Positions 1-8,201 of a stretch of DNA of 64,000 bases are shown in pieces. How positions within the stretch are numbered: position 1 is the first letter of the stretch; each line of letters starts with the position of its first letter. A model generated the notes under the pieces. It saw only the letters and a list, made by a program, of their open reading frames with translations. It made no database searches and was not told the DNA's origin. The stretch lies in contig NZ_CP139558.1 of assembly GCF_034262375.1 (NCBI RefSeq), forward strand, positions 3,720,001 through 3,784,000. The letters run 5' to 3'. Both the position numbers and the translations under genes were made by a program. Origin of the DNA: Mucilaginibacter sabulilitoris. Lineage in GTDB: Bacteria > Bacteroidota > Bacteroidia > Sphingobacteriales > Sphingobacteriaceae.

Positions 1-473
1 TCGGTAAATGGGCCTGTTGGCTTTTTGCTTGTGAAAACACGATACCCAACGCGATTATCATATACATTTATCCAAAGTACATAAAGCCGCGTTTTCTGAT
101 TGTAAATAACATGAGGACGAAAGCAACCATAAGTTTTGCCATCGCAACGCGTTTGCCACACAGTGGTTTTAGCGTTAAATAAAAAGCCTTTATCTGTCCA
201 ATTGTTAAGATCTGTAGATGAATATACTTTAAAACCACAAAATGGGGCCGACTTATTGCCCCATTCAAAGCCACAATCATAACTGGTGCCATATAGATAA
301 TATATGCCATTAAACAATGCTATTTCGCCATCATGAGCATCAATAGCATTGCCAAGGTTATCAAACCTGGTTAGCTGTTTCCCGTTGCTGCTAAAGTTTT
401 TTTTGGTTTGTGCGAAGGTAATTTGTGTAAATAGCAGAAAACTTAGAATGGTGGTGATAATGATTGTTTTCAT
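1..473 (-). CDS. GH43-type five-bladed beta-propeller glycosidase, 3' end beyond window
   Basis: Read on the minus strand, an ATG at 473 opens a frame that stays open to the window edge (about 157 codons). The first 22 residues are a signal peptide ending FTQITFAQ, so the enzyme is exported. The mature part has DAHDGEIALFNGIYYLYGTS, then a CGFEWGN stretch and VYSSTDLNNWTDKG. These are blade-1 and blade-2 features of GH43-like propellers: an acidic residue near the start, and the phrase pattern of a sugar hydrolase reading its own blades. Substrate cannot be told from the fragment; galactan- or arabinan-active GH43 members are the nearest type I recall. The AraC regulator just upstream on the same strand is a plausible controller. 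The C-terminal two-thirds and the catalytic glutamate lie outside the window. Confidence 0.8.
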   Translation of the reverse strand, partial: MKTIIITTILSFLLFTQITFAQTKKNFSSNGKQLTRFDNLGNAIDAHDGEIALFNGIYYLYGTSYDCGFEWGNKSAPFCGFKVYSSTDLNNWTDKGFLFNAKTTVWQTRCDGKTYGCFRPHVIYNQKTRLYVLWINVYDNRVGYRVFTSKKPTGPFT

Positions 474-530
474 TGGTCTTAAAGTTTATTTGGAAGCTTA
501 TATGTTGTACAGCATAGAGCTGTAGCTTTC

Positions 531-538
531 CAAAATTA
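531..538 (-). promoter_or_regulatory. Candidate -7 element (TAATTTTG) for the GH43-type gene
   Basis: The minus strand reads TAATTTTG, matching the Bacteroidota -7 consensus TAnnTTTG, 58 bases before the start codon at 473. No convincing TTG-type -33 element sits 19-21 bases upstream, so the call rests on one box. Confidence 0.3.
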
Positions 539-600
539 TTTTAGTAGAACCAGATTATACTTACATTATTTGATAATTTATTTGTTGTTTATGGCAGGTG

Positions 601-1485
601 TTACAAAGTACCCCGGGTTCGTTTCCTATATTCTGAAGGGGTTAAGCCGGTTCTTTTTTTAAAGAGTTTTGAAAAGTAAAAATAAGAATCAAACCGAAGA
701 TCACTTGAAATCTGTTTAATGGGTATGCCTGGGTCATTAAGCAAACTTTTGGCACGCTCAATTTTTAATTGAATATAATACTGACCAGGTGAAAGGCCTG
801 TGTGGGTTTTAAACACTTTACGAAACCAGGAATAACCAACCTGCAATTGCTCGGCGGCTATTTCTGGCGAAAAATCCTCGGCTATGTTAGACCTAAACAA
901 TAGACGTGCCTTGTTAATAATCACTTCTTTGTCTTCAGATTCGACTGAGTTTTGTTTTATAATAGAATGGAAGCTGCCAAGCAAATGCAATGCGGCACCG
1001 GATATGAGGGGCTGGTAGCCTGGACCTTCCAGTTTCGTTTTTTCGATGATGCAGTTAAAAATGTCAAATGTATTTTCATTAAACCCAATATATAAACAAG
1101 GGTTATCGGGCTTGAAAAAACTCCTTTTAGCCAGATTGTCCATGATCTCACCTTTAACGCCTATCCAATATTCGTCCCATCCGGTTTCGCCATTGGGTTT
1201 ATAGCGGTGTCTTTCGCCGGGGAAAAGAATAATGATGGTACCTGCTTTAACTTCGGTTTGGCTGCAACTGTCCGACTCAAAAATGCCTTTGCCTTTGGTG
1301 ATATATATGATCTGGTACTCATTTAAAACACGGCCTGCGTTCCAGTTAAAATAATGGTGGGCCGGATGGCTTTTAAAAGGATATAAGCCAGATGCTTCAA
1401 TACGCGTGCAACCGGCATTTAAAACACATAAACCCCAGTTTTCATCTTCTTTACTTACCGGCAGGTATTTATAGTAATTGATCAT
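601..1485 (-). CDS. AraC-family transcriptional regulator
   Basis: The 294-residue protein has an N-terminal cupin-type sensor (about residues 20-150, with HHYFNWNAGR and the LFPGERHRYKP loop) and a C-terminal double helix-turn-helix (about 190-290). The second helix carries the family signature FDSYFYFSKLFKKRTGLTPS and ends with EYR, as AraC members do. Proteins of this build usually bind a sugar or sugar derivative and activate nearby catabolic genes. It lies between the GH43-type gene (same strand, downstream) and the isomerase (divergent), so both are likely targets. The start at 1485 gives MINYYKYLPVSK and suits the family length. The ligand cannot be read from the sequence. Confidence 0.9.
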   Translation of the reverse strand: MINYYKYLPVSKEDENWGLCVLNAGCTRIEASGLYPFKSHPAHHYFNWNAGRVLNEYQIIYITKGKGIFESDSCSQTEVKAGTIIILFPGERHRYKPNGETGWDEYWIGVKGEIMDNLAKRSFFKPDNPCLYIGFNENTFDIFNCIIEKTKLEGPGYQPLISGAALHLLGSFHSIIKQNSVESEDKEVIINKARLLFRSNIAEDFSPEIAAEQLQVGYSWFRKVFKTHTGLSPGQYYIQLKIERAKSLLNDPGIPIKQISSDLRFDSYFYFSKLFKKRTGLTPSEYRKRTRGTL

Positions 1486-1840
1486 TCAGATATAAATTAA
1501 ATCCGACTACCTGGTATAAATTCTTATTGGCGCATTAATCCACGGATGTTTGATTTACAATCTATAAAAATATTAAACTTTTAAGTAAAAATATATGCAG
1601 ATTATACATGTTAAACCTTAATGCCAAAAAATACAAACAAAATATCAAATAGTTTATAGCAGGTCTGTTGCCTGTTTAAATCAAAAACTACAAATCAAAT
1701 ATCAAAACATACATTGTAAAAAGGGGGCTGGCAAGATAACTTTGAGATATCAGCAATTAGCCAGTTTATAAAAAGCCCTTGCCCTTATAGTTTAATATGG
1801 TGGTCAACCGGCCTGATTTTTATACCATACTGTAAATAAC
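1486..1840. other. Divergent intergenic region between araC-type gene and isomerase
   Basis: This A+T-rich stretch of 355 bases has no credible gene. It must carry the promoters of both flanking genes and any AraC binding sites. Only the rightward promoter described separately was recognised; no clear direct-repeat AraC site was found by eye. Confidence 0.6.
1714..1744 (+). promoter_or_regulatory. Bacteroidota-type promoter of the isomerase gene
   Basis: TTG at 1714-1716 and TAACTTTG at 1737-1744 are 20 bases apart, which fits the TTTG-N19-21-TAnnTTTG promoter of this phylum. Transcription would begin near 1750 and leave a leader of about 90 bases before the ATG at 1841. Confidence 0.55.
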
Positions 1841-3286
1841 ATGTTAACAAAAACAATAATTGCCCCAGAGGTTAAGGTCGGACTTTTTGGAATTGGTTTA
1901 AACGTTTACTGGGAACAATTTGAGGGGTTAGAAAAGAGACTGTCTGGGTATACCGATGTAGTAGCCGATAAGCTCAAAGCCTCCGGTGCAGTAGTTGTAA
2001 ACCTTGGCCTGATAGATACGCCCCAAAAAGCGTTTGAAGCGGGCGATCGTTTCAGAACCGAAGGAGTGGATATTATATTTTTATACGTTACCACCTACGC
2101 TTTATCTTCAACGGTGTTGCCTGTGGTTAAAAAAGCTAAAGTGCCTGTAATTGTACTTAACCTGTCGCCCGAGGCGGCAATTGATTATACTGCCTTTAAT
2201 AATTTAAAAGACCGTACCGCCATGACGGGGGAGTGGCTGGCTTATTGTTCGGCCTGTCCGGTGCCCGAAATAGCTAACGTTTTTAAACGCTCCAACATTC
2301 CTTTTTACCAGATAACAGGTATGCTGCATGGCGATGATCATGTTTGGCATGAAGCGGGGGAGTGGATAGGCGCTGCCAAAGTAGCCGGTCAGATGTATTA
2401 TAATACGCTTGGACTTATGGGTAGTTATTATTCGGGTATGTTGGATATATATTCAAATCTCACTTTACACTGCGCAACATTTGGCGGTCATATAGAAATT
2501 ATTGAGGTTGATGAATTATCAGCATTAAGAACGAAAGTATCGGCTGATGAAGTTAAGCTTAAAGTTGATGCGATTCATAAATGTTTTGATGTTCAGGATG
2601 ATTGTTCTGTAGATGAAATAGAACGGGCTGCCTTAACAGCCGTCGCCTTAGACAAGCTTGTTCAAAAGTATAATTTAGGCTCCCTTGCTTATTACCATAA
2701 AGGGACCGGTAATGCAGTTAACGAAGATACCATGAGCTCTGTAATTGTAGGTAACTCCCTGCTTACAGCTGGCGGTATCCCAGTGGCGGGTGAGTATGAA
2801 GTTAAAAACGCGCAAGCTATGAAAATTATGGAGTGCTTTGGCGCGGGAGGCTCTTTTACTGAATATTATGCAATGGACTTCACAGATGACGTAGTACTCA
2901 TGGGGCATGATGGTCCGTGCCATCCGGCTATTGTCCAAGGAAAGATTAAGGTTAAGCCGCTTCAGGTTTACCACGGTAAAGTAGGTAAAGGTTTATCTGT
3001 AGAAATGTCTGTTAGCCATGGGCCGGTTACTTTGCTTTCGGTAGTGGAAACAGCCGATGGCAAAATTATGTTCCTTGTGGCCGAAGCGGAATCAGTTACC
3101 GGGCCAATTCTTGAAATAGGTAATACCAACAGTAGGTACAGGTTCCCGATAGGAGCGAGAAATTTTGTGGAGACCTGGAATGCGCAAGGCCCGTCACATC
3201 ATTGCGCCGTGGGGAAAGGGCATATTGCTTCTAAAATAAAAAAGCTCGGTGATCTTTTGGGTTTGCAAACGATCAAAGTATGCTGA
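1841..3286 (+). CDS. L-fucose/L-arabinose isomerase family protein
   Basis: The 481-residue cytoplasmic protein has the layout of the FucI/AraA-like family. An N-terminal Rossmann-like part starts VKVGLFGIGLNVYW. A middle part contains FGGHIEIIEVDELSAL. The C-terminal part has CFGAGGSFTEYYAMDF followed by MGHDGPCHPA, which places acidic and histidine residues where these enzymes bind the catalytic metal. It would interconvert an aldose and a ketose, the first step after a free sugar enters the cell. The next gene, 40 bases downstream, is an exported glycosidase, and an alpha-L-fucosidase lies 2 kb away, so a deoxyhexose or pentose substrate is reasonable. Which sugar it takes is inference; many members of this branch are not characterised. 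Confidence 0.75.
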   Translation: MLTKTIIAPEVKVGLFGIGLNVYWEQFEGLEKRLSGYTDVVADKLKASGAVVVNLGLIDTPQKAFEAGDRFRTEGVDIIFLYVTTYALSSTVLPVVKKAKVPVIVLNLSPEAAIDYTAFNNLKDRTAMTGEWLAYCSACPVPEIANVFKRSNIPFYQITGMLHGDDHVWHEAGEWIGAAKVAGQMYYNTLGLMGSYYSGMLDIYSNLTLHCATFGGHIEIIEVDELSALRTKVSADEVKLKVDAIHKCFDVQDDCSVDEIERAALTAVALDKLVQKYNLGSLAYYHKGTGNAVNEDTMSSVIVGNSLLTAGGIPVAGEYEVKNAQAMKIMECFGAGGSFTEYYAMDFTDDVVLMGHDGPCHPAIVQGKIKVKPLQVYHGKVGKGLSVEMSVSHGPVTLLSVVETADGKIMFLVAEAESVTGPILEIGNTNSRYRFPIGARNFVETWNAQGPSHHCAVGKGHIASKIKKLGDLLGLQTIKVC

Positions 3287-3326
3287 TAATGCTATAATTA
3301 ACTGGTTGAAACTTTATTAAATATAC

Positions 3327-4382
3327 ATGAAGCAAAGAAAAATTACTTTAGCGATATTGGTTATCTGTTGTTTCGGTTCATTGAAGCTATATGCTCAACA
3401 CTATATAGACGGAAGACCTTCCGCATCATTACGTTTACAATGCACTGATGAAGGCGTTGTGTTGAGGCACGGAAACGGAGCCGACAGTTGTGACACATTT
3501 GGCGCGAGGGAAGCTATTGTTAACGAGGTTGACAATAAATATTACTTGTTTTATGACGGTGCCGGAAAAGATGGATGGAGAGCTTGTTTAGCCGAAAGTG
3601 ATGATCTCAAAAACTGGAACAAAAAAGGAGCTATTCTTGCCCTGGGGGATCCTGGAAAAAGCGATTCAAAAAGTGCATCTGCTCCCTGGGTAATTAAAAG
3701 TGATGGTGTATGGCACATGTTCTACCTGGGTACTCCGCATACAACACCCGCTCCGGACAGGATACCCGCTTTCCCTTATCTAACTATGAAAGCGCAGGCC
3801 AAATCTATTAAAGGCCCATGGATTAAACAATATGATGTTACTCCTTTTGTTGAAAAAGCAAATAGCTTTTATACAGTAACCTCCAGTCCGGGGTTTATTG
3901 TTAAGGTAAATGGAGAGTTTCTACAGTTCTTCAGTGGTGCTTCCGAAGATGCCAACGGAACTAAAAGAACCCTTGGACTGGCAAGAACTAAAAATTTAAA
4001 CGGTAGCTGGAATATTGATCCAAAACCATTATTCCCGCCCACTGAACAGGTAGAAAATTCATCTGTATTTTTTGAACAGGCTACTAAAACATGGTATTTA
4101 TTTACAAACCATATCGGAATAACAAAGGAAAATGGAGAATACACCGATGCCATATGGGTATACTGGACAAAAGATATTTACCATTGGAGTGAGAAAAACA
4201 AAGCCGTTGTATTAGATAAGTCGAATTGCACATGGGCTAAAGGAGCCATAGGAATGCCCACCGTAATTAAAGTAGGGAATAGGTTGGCAATGCTATATGA
4301 TGGGGTTGAAGGAACCAGTACAAGTCACATGGGTAGGGATATAGGCCTGGCCTGGATTCAATTGCCATTAAAAATTCAATAA
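3327..4382 (+). CDS. Exported five-bladed beta-propeller glycosidase-like protein
   Basis: The 351-residue product begins with a signal peptide ending SLKLYAQ. The rest has the repeated propeller phrases of clan F/J hydrolases: YYLFYDGAGKDGWRACLAES, SAPWVIKSDGVWHMFYLGT, SSPGFIVKVNGEFLQFFSG and GMPTVIKVGNRLAMLYDGV. Each pairs a short acidic motif with a substrate-facing strand. This places it among GH43/GH32/GH117-like proteins, without a certain family number. It probably acts in the periplasm on an oligosaccharide whose product feeds the isomerase upstream, with which it likely shares a transcript (40-base gap). It ends 10 bases from the convergent VOC gene, leaving no room for a terminator between them. 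Confidence 0.7.
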   Translation: MKQRKITLAILVICCFGSLKLYAQHYIDGRPSASLRLQCTDEGVVLRHGNGADSCDTFGAREAIVNEVDNKYYLFYDGAGKDGWRACLAESDDLKNWNKKGAILALGDPGKSDSKSASAPWVIKSDGVWHMFYLGTPHTTPAPDRIPAFPYLTMKAQAKSIKGPWIKQYDVTPFVEKANSFYTVTSSPGFIVKVNGEFLQFFSGASEDANGTKRTLGLARTKNLNGSWNIDPKPLFPPTEQVENSSVFFEQATKTWYLFTNHIGITKENGEYTDAIWVYWTKDIYHWSEKNKAVVLDKSNCTWAKGAIGMPTVIKVGNRLAMLYDGVEGTSTSHMGRDIGLAWIQLPLKIQ

Positions 4383-4392
4383 AACCGTTTTC

Positions 4393-4755
4393 TCAAAAAA
4401 ACTGCCCAAAATGCCATAATATTCCCGATGGGTCATGCAGAAAACATTCTTTTCCCCAATGTTCCACCCGGGTGGAGGTTAGCCGGGCTGTTTTATATTT
4501 AGCCGTAAGATTTAATGCTGAAAGCTCATCCCAGTACCTGTCAACATCATCCACCTCTAAAAATATCATTGTATTATCTATCCAGTCCTTTACATAGGCC
4601 TTCTGCAAATAAAAGGCTGTTTGCCTGCTCTTAAAAACCGACATGTTATCGGCTAATACTGTTTCTTCAAAACCAAGATCACGATAAAAACTTCTCGATA
4701 CCTCAAAATCTGTGGCGCCAATAAATGGTCTGATTGATTTAATATTATGTTCCAT
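4393..4755 (-). CDS. VOC (glyoxalase/bleomycin-resistance-like) protein
   Basis: At 120 residues this is a single-module VOC protein. It has the opening SIRPFIGATDFEVSRSFYRD, a central MIFLEVDDVDRYWDEL, and the closing FLHDPSGILWHFGQ, the typical last strand of the fold. Members bind a metal or a small ligand and range from lyases and dioxygenases to antibiotic-binding proteins. The first metal histidine of true glyoxalase I is not obvious, so a binding or resistance role is as likely as catalysis. It follows the MarR gene on the same strand after 101 bases and may be under that regulator. Confidence 0.8.
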   Translation of the reverse strand: MEHNIKSIRPFIGATDFEVSRSFYRDLGFEETVLADNMSVFKSRQTAFYLQKAYVKDWIDNTMIFLEVDDVDRYWDELSALNLTAKYKTARLTSTRVEHWGKECFLHDPSGILWHFGQFF

Positions 4756-4856
4756 TTTTTCAGTGGTTTAATGGTTTTAAACAAACTTATTAAATCATTT
4801 CAAAATCACGAAACGAGTAGGATTTAACTTTCGGCGGTTGCTGCATTTAATTTATC

Positions 4857-5348
4857 TCAATTTCCTTCATTTTCAGTCTCCAAACTTTCGTGGTAATCAA
4901 TGATCTTATTCAGAACCTGCACAGCTATTTCCAGGTCTTTCTCTCCAACTAATTTCTTGTAAATAGTACTCATCCTGAAAACATCTTTGTTGGCTTCAAG
5001 CAAAAAGAGCTTTCCATTTTTAGTAAGCTCAAGAATATCGCTCCGTTTGTCTTGGGGATTTTCCCTGCTCACAATCATACCGGCATCTTCTAACTCCTTG
5101 ACGGTACGGCTCATGTTTTGCTTGGATATCATCGCCAATCGTGCCAGTTCTGACGTAGTACTTCCGTCAACGCAGATATTACAAATAACCGGCATATAAG
5201 AAATTTTCATTTGCCCCCAATAAGGTTTAATGTTATAATGTGTCCAGGTGTCCAGGTGTTTTCTTAAATTGAATATTAGCCGCTGCCAGTTCTTATCCTG
5301 CAAGCCTTCAAAGGCTTTCAACTGTTTATCTATCTTTTTATCCTCCAT
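4857..5348 (-). CDS. MarR-family transcriptional regulator
   Basis: The 163-residue protein has the MarR winged helix at about residues 60-130. The recognition helix region is TSELARLAMISKQNMSRTVK and the wing is NPQDKRSDILELTKNG. Long flanking helices for dimerisation are present at both ends. Such proteins usually repress their own gene and a neighbour and release DNA on binding a phenolic or oxidised ligand. A perfect 16-base inverted repeat lies 12-44 bases upstream of its ATG and is the obvious operator. The VOC gene downstream is the best candidate target. Confidence 0.9.
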   Translation of the reverse strand: MEDKKIDKQLKAFEGLQDKNWQRLIFNLRKHLDTWTHYNIKPYWGQMKISYMPVICNICVDGSTTSELARLAMISKQNMSRTVKELEDAGMIVSRENPQDKRSDILELTKNGKLFLLEANKDVFRMSTIYKKLVGEKDLEIAVQVLNKIIDYHESLETENEGN

Positions 5349-5359
5349 GGGGTAAAATT

Positions 5360-5392
5360 AATAAAATAGTAATCATTGATTACTATTTTATT
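5360..5392. promoter_or_regulatory. MarR operator palindrome
   Basis: Two 16-base arms (5360-5375 and 5377-5392) are exact reverse complements around a single T. The core reads TAGTAATCATTGATTACTA. The site lies just upstream of the marR-type start codon at 5348, and the fucosidase ends beyond the other side of that gene, so self-repression of the MarR gene is the simplest reading. A hairpin terminator is unlikely because transcription toward it comes only from far upstream. Confidence 0.7.
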
Positions 5393-5438
5393 GTCATAAT
5401 ACCTGAGATGAAAAACGTCGGCGAGATATTACATCTTG

Positions 5439-6890
5439 TTACAAGGCATTATTAAGCTTTAAAACGATTAACTCAGCAGATGCATCGCCAGGCTTTAATC
5501 CTGATAGGTCAATAACACAATCCTTGTCCGTATTTTTTAATTTTAACGATTTACCGGTTCCCAAAATAGTTGCGGTGCCATTAGCTTTTGCGTGGAAATT
5601 ACGCAACTTAAATGTAGGGGTGTAAGTAGGCAGAATGCAGAATAGATCTTTATTTTTTACTGTAAAAAATGCTTCAACATAGGCGGTATCTTTTTGAGGC
5701 TTTACCAGTTGGGTAATGCTATATCCGGCCATATAACTTTTGCCCTTCTTCTCGCGCCTGATACCATTGCTCCATTGATAGGGTTGTTTGTAAGCCTCAG
5801 TCTCATAGATTGCCTCGCCGTTTAGTTTTAACCAACTGCCAATTTCGCTGAGCCGCTGTTGCATAATTACGGGGATGCGCCCATCAGCCGTGGGGCCAAT
5901 GTCAAGTAACAGGTTTCCCCCACGGGATACGATATCTATAAGCATTAAAATAAGGTCGTGCCCGCTTTTATAATCCTCTAATTTTTCGTTGCGGTTATAG
6001 CCGTAAGAATGCCCTATACCCTGGCTTTCTTCCCATATTACACTCGCATCCTTGCCGCTCCCGTACTCAGATGTAGTATAGGTAGCGCCTTTATTATTAT
6101 CACGCGTATTACTTCCCCATCTATCATCAACCACCACTTCTTTAGCTACCGGCGATTCGTTAAATAACCATGCCAGCAGCTCCGGGCTATGCCAGGCGGT
6201 ATCTGGCAATTCCCATTCGCCATCGGAGAAAATAATAGAAGGTTTATACTTGGTAACCAGGTCTTTAAATTGGGGGATCATATGTTCGGTTACAAACCGT
6301 TTTTTATCTTTCAACCACAAGGGGTTATACCACTCATACAATGAGTAATAATATCCCATTTTTAAACCTTCTTGTCTTACAGCATTGGTGAGGTCCCCAA
6401 GCAAATCCCGCTTTGGTGTACCCGATACCGCGTTCCATGAACGTCCCCAGTCCCTGTCGGCCTCCGCGCTGTTCCATAAACAATAACCTTCATGGTGCTT
6501 TGAGGTGAGTACCACATAACGTGCTCCCGAGTTTTTAAATACCTGTGCCCACTGTTGAGGATCGAACATCTCTGCCTTGAACATCGGTTCAAATTGCGGA
6601 TACAAAAAATCGGCGCCATAGTTTTTGTTATGAAAAGCCACGAAATCTTTTTGCTTTTCTGTTGCAATGCGTTGCCAATACCATTCGGCATAGCTGTAAC
6701 CACTGTTAGGTATTACAGGAGCATAAGCAGGAACGGAGTACAAACCCCAATGAATAAATATGCCAAACTTATCCTGATGGAACCATGCCGGCATTTTGCG
6801 CATGTTTAAAGAAGCCCAATTAGGTTCAAATGTTTGTGCCGAAGCGGCAAGGCTAAAAAAGGTAAATAAAAGGAGAGCTAATCTTTTCAT
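5439..6890 (-). CDS. Alpha-L-fucosidase, GH29
   Basis: The 483-residue exported enzyme has a signal peptide ending FSLAASAQ. Its GH29 barrel includes WFHQDKFGIFIHWGLYSVPA (about 36-55), YVVLTSKHHEGYCLW (about 125-139, the two histidines that hold the substrate) and PSIIFSDGEW, where Asp223 stands at the family's nucleophile position. The C-terminal 130 residues form a beta-sandwich. It removes terminal alpha-L-fucose from glycans in the periplasm. It lies upstream of the MarR gene on the same strand, but the 90-base gap holds the MarR operator, so the two probably have separate promoters. The start at 6890 puts the signal peptide at residue 1. Confidence 0.93.
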   Translation of the reverse strand: MKRLALLLFTFFSLAASAQTFEPNWASLNMRKMPAWFHQDKFGIFIHWGLYSVPAYAPVIPNSGYSYAEWYWQRIATEKQKDFVAFHNKNYGADFLYPQFEPMFKAEMFDPQQWAQVFKNSGARYVVLTSKHHEGYCLWNSAEADRDWGRSWNAVSGTPKRDLLGDLTNAVRQEGLKMGYYYSLYEWYNPLWLKDKKRFVTEHMIPQFKDLVTKYKPSIIFSDGEWELPDTAWHSPELLAWLFNESPVAKEVVVDDRWGSNTRDNNKGATYTTSEYGSGKDASVIWEESQGIGHSYGYNRNEKLEDYKSGHDLILMLIDIVSRGGNLLLDIGPTADGRIPVIMQQRLSEIGSWLKLNGEAIYETEAYKQPYQWSNGIRREKKGKSYMAGYSITQLVKPQKDTAYVEAFFTVKNKDLFCILPTYTPTFKLRNFHAKANGTATILGTGKSLKLKNTDKDCVIDLSGLKPGDASAELIVLKLNNAL

Positions 6891-6907
6891 CGTAAATGAA
6901 ATTTTAT

Positions 6908-6938
6908 GAAAATTAAGTGTAATTTTTTTTAAATCAAA
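6908..6938 (-). promoter_or_regulatory. Candidate promoter of the alpha-L-fucosidase gene
   Basis: On the minus strand TTTG (6935-6938) and TAATTTTC (6908-6915) are separated by 19 bases, one mismatch from the phylum consensus. The ATG at 6890 is 17 bases further on. Confidence 0.4.
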
Positions 6939-7034
6939 TTTGGGTTAATTTACAGCTCCGTTTTGTCGCATCCAACCCTTATTTTGACGCATTTGCACCG
7001 GACGAAGAAATTGACTAAGCACTATTTTTGTTAA

Positions 7035-7343
7035 ATGAAAATAGTACGCGTTCAATACACAACCAGGCCAGATTATGTGGCCATTAATCAGCAAAATATA
7101 GCCGCAGTGGTAGCTGAGCTGAAAGTGCTGAATCACCCGGGTATCAAATATGGCACCTGGTTATTGCCGGACGGCAAAACTTTTATGCACTTTGACCAGT
7201 TTGAGAGTGAAGCAGCTCACCTGATTTTACAGGAACTCTCCTCTTTTAAAAAATTTGCAGAAGAGCTGGAAGCCAGCGGTTTGGAGGTAGAGCCAAAATT
7301 AGAATTGCTTTCGCTCGTGGCTTCCACGGAAACGTATTTCTAA
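7035..7343 (+). CDS. Small protein, probable dimeric alpha/beta-barrel (ABM-like)
   Basis: The 102-residue protein has no signal peptide or membrane segment. The order strand (MKIVRVQYTTRPD), helix (NQQNIAAVVAELKV), strands (KYGTWLLPDGKTFMHFDQF) and helix (LQELSSFKKFAEELEASG) is that of the ABM-type ferredoxin-like fold. Such small proteins act as heme- or quinol-handling monooxygenases or only bind ligands. I do not recognise a specific family. It is divergent from the fucosidase and convergent with the next gene, so context gives no help. Confidence 0.6.
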   Translation: MKIVRVQYTTRPDYVAINQQNIAAVVAELKVLNHPGIKYGTWLLPDGKTFMHFDQFESEAAHLILQELSSFKKFAEELEASGLEVEPKLELLSLVASTETYF

Positions 7344-7379
7344 AGGAGCTAGGAATCGAAGCACATGTAATTAACTGGT

Positions 7380-7994
7380 TTAATTCAGCATATGCCGCTG
7401 TTCTGGCTGGTGAAAGGAATAGCGGGTTATATTTAACAACACGAGGATCAATATGCCGGAAGCTAAGCCAAGACCAGCCATCAGGTTGGATAGCAGGATA
7501 TTGGAACTTATAGCTTTCTCCCCGTTTTTCATTAAACGGGCGCTTTCAATAACCTGAATATCAGTTAGTCGGGCTAATGCCTGCTGCAGATGATTAAAAC
7601 GCGTCATTTGCTCAGATGTACTCACCGTTTGCTCAGTAATGGAAAGCTGTTTTAATTCCAAACGAAACTGCTTCCATTGTGTGGTTTCTTCTGCTGTTAG
7701 TTTTGTTGCTTCATATTTCTTTGCCAGAACTTCAATGGCGTTGAAATTCGCTTTTATTTCCGCCGAATGGTAGCCACCGCTCATGAGCATTTTATTCTCA
7801 TAGAGCAGGCGGGTGATCTCCTGCGCGTACACAACAGGCAAGAGCCGGTCATTTCGCAGCGAGGTTAGTGTTTGATTCATATCTGTAACATTGGTACGCC
7901 CCTGCAGGTTAGCTAATAATAACAGTACGGTCAAAACAGCCAGAACACCAGCCGCCTTGAGCCTATTTTTAAATAAACCGGCCCTTCTCATCAT
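7380..7994 (-). CDS. Membrane-anchored four-helix-bundle sensor domain without output module
   Basis: The 204-residue protein has a membrane helix at about residues 13-28 (VLAVLTVLLLLANLQG) and another at about 165-188 (ASGILILVLLN region). Between them lies a helical, charged periplasmic part containing LRNDRLLPVVYAQEITRLLY and long amphipathic helices. This is the layout of the 4HB_MCP ligand-binding module of chemoreceptors and histidine kinases. However, only about 15 residues follow the second membrane helix, so no HAMP, kinase or methyl-accepting part exists. The 3' end is a clean stop, and the neighbour downstream is convergent, so it does not look like a recently broken longer gene. 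A role as a partner subunit of another sensor is inference. Confidence 0.7.
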   Translation of the reverse strand: MMRRAGLFKNRLKAAGVLAVLTVLLLLANLQGRTNVTDMNQTLTSLRNDRLLPVVYAQEITRLLYENKMLMSGGYHSAEIKANFNAIEVLAKKYEATKLTAEETTQWKQFRLELKQLSITEQTVSTSEQMTRFNHLQQALARLTDIQVIESARLMKNGEKAISSNILLSNLMAGLGLASGILILVLLNITRYSFHQPEQRHMLN

Positions 7995-8201
7995 TAAATA
8001 AATTGGTTAGTTAAAGATACCAATTCTGTTGTGAAAATCCAGTCTCAAAAATTAGCAGATATACATGATTATGTTTAAATTTAAAAAAAGAGGCGTGTAT
8101 ATTAGCTCGAAAACAAAAATCAGATGGGATGACATGAATGCTGACCGGCAAGCCGTCTCTTCTTAAATAATTTAAAAAATTCTCACCAATCAGTTTGATT
8201 T

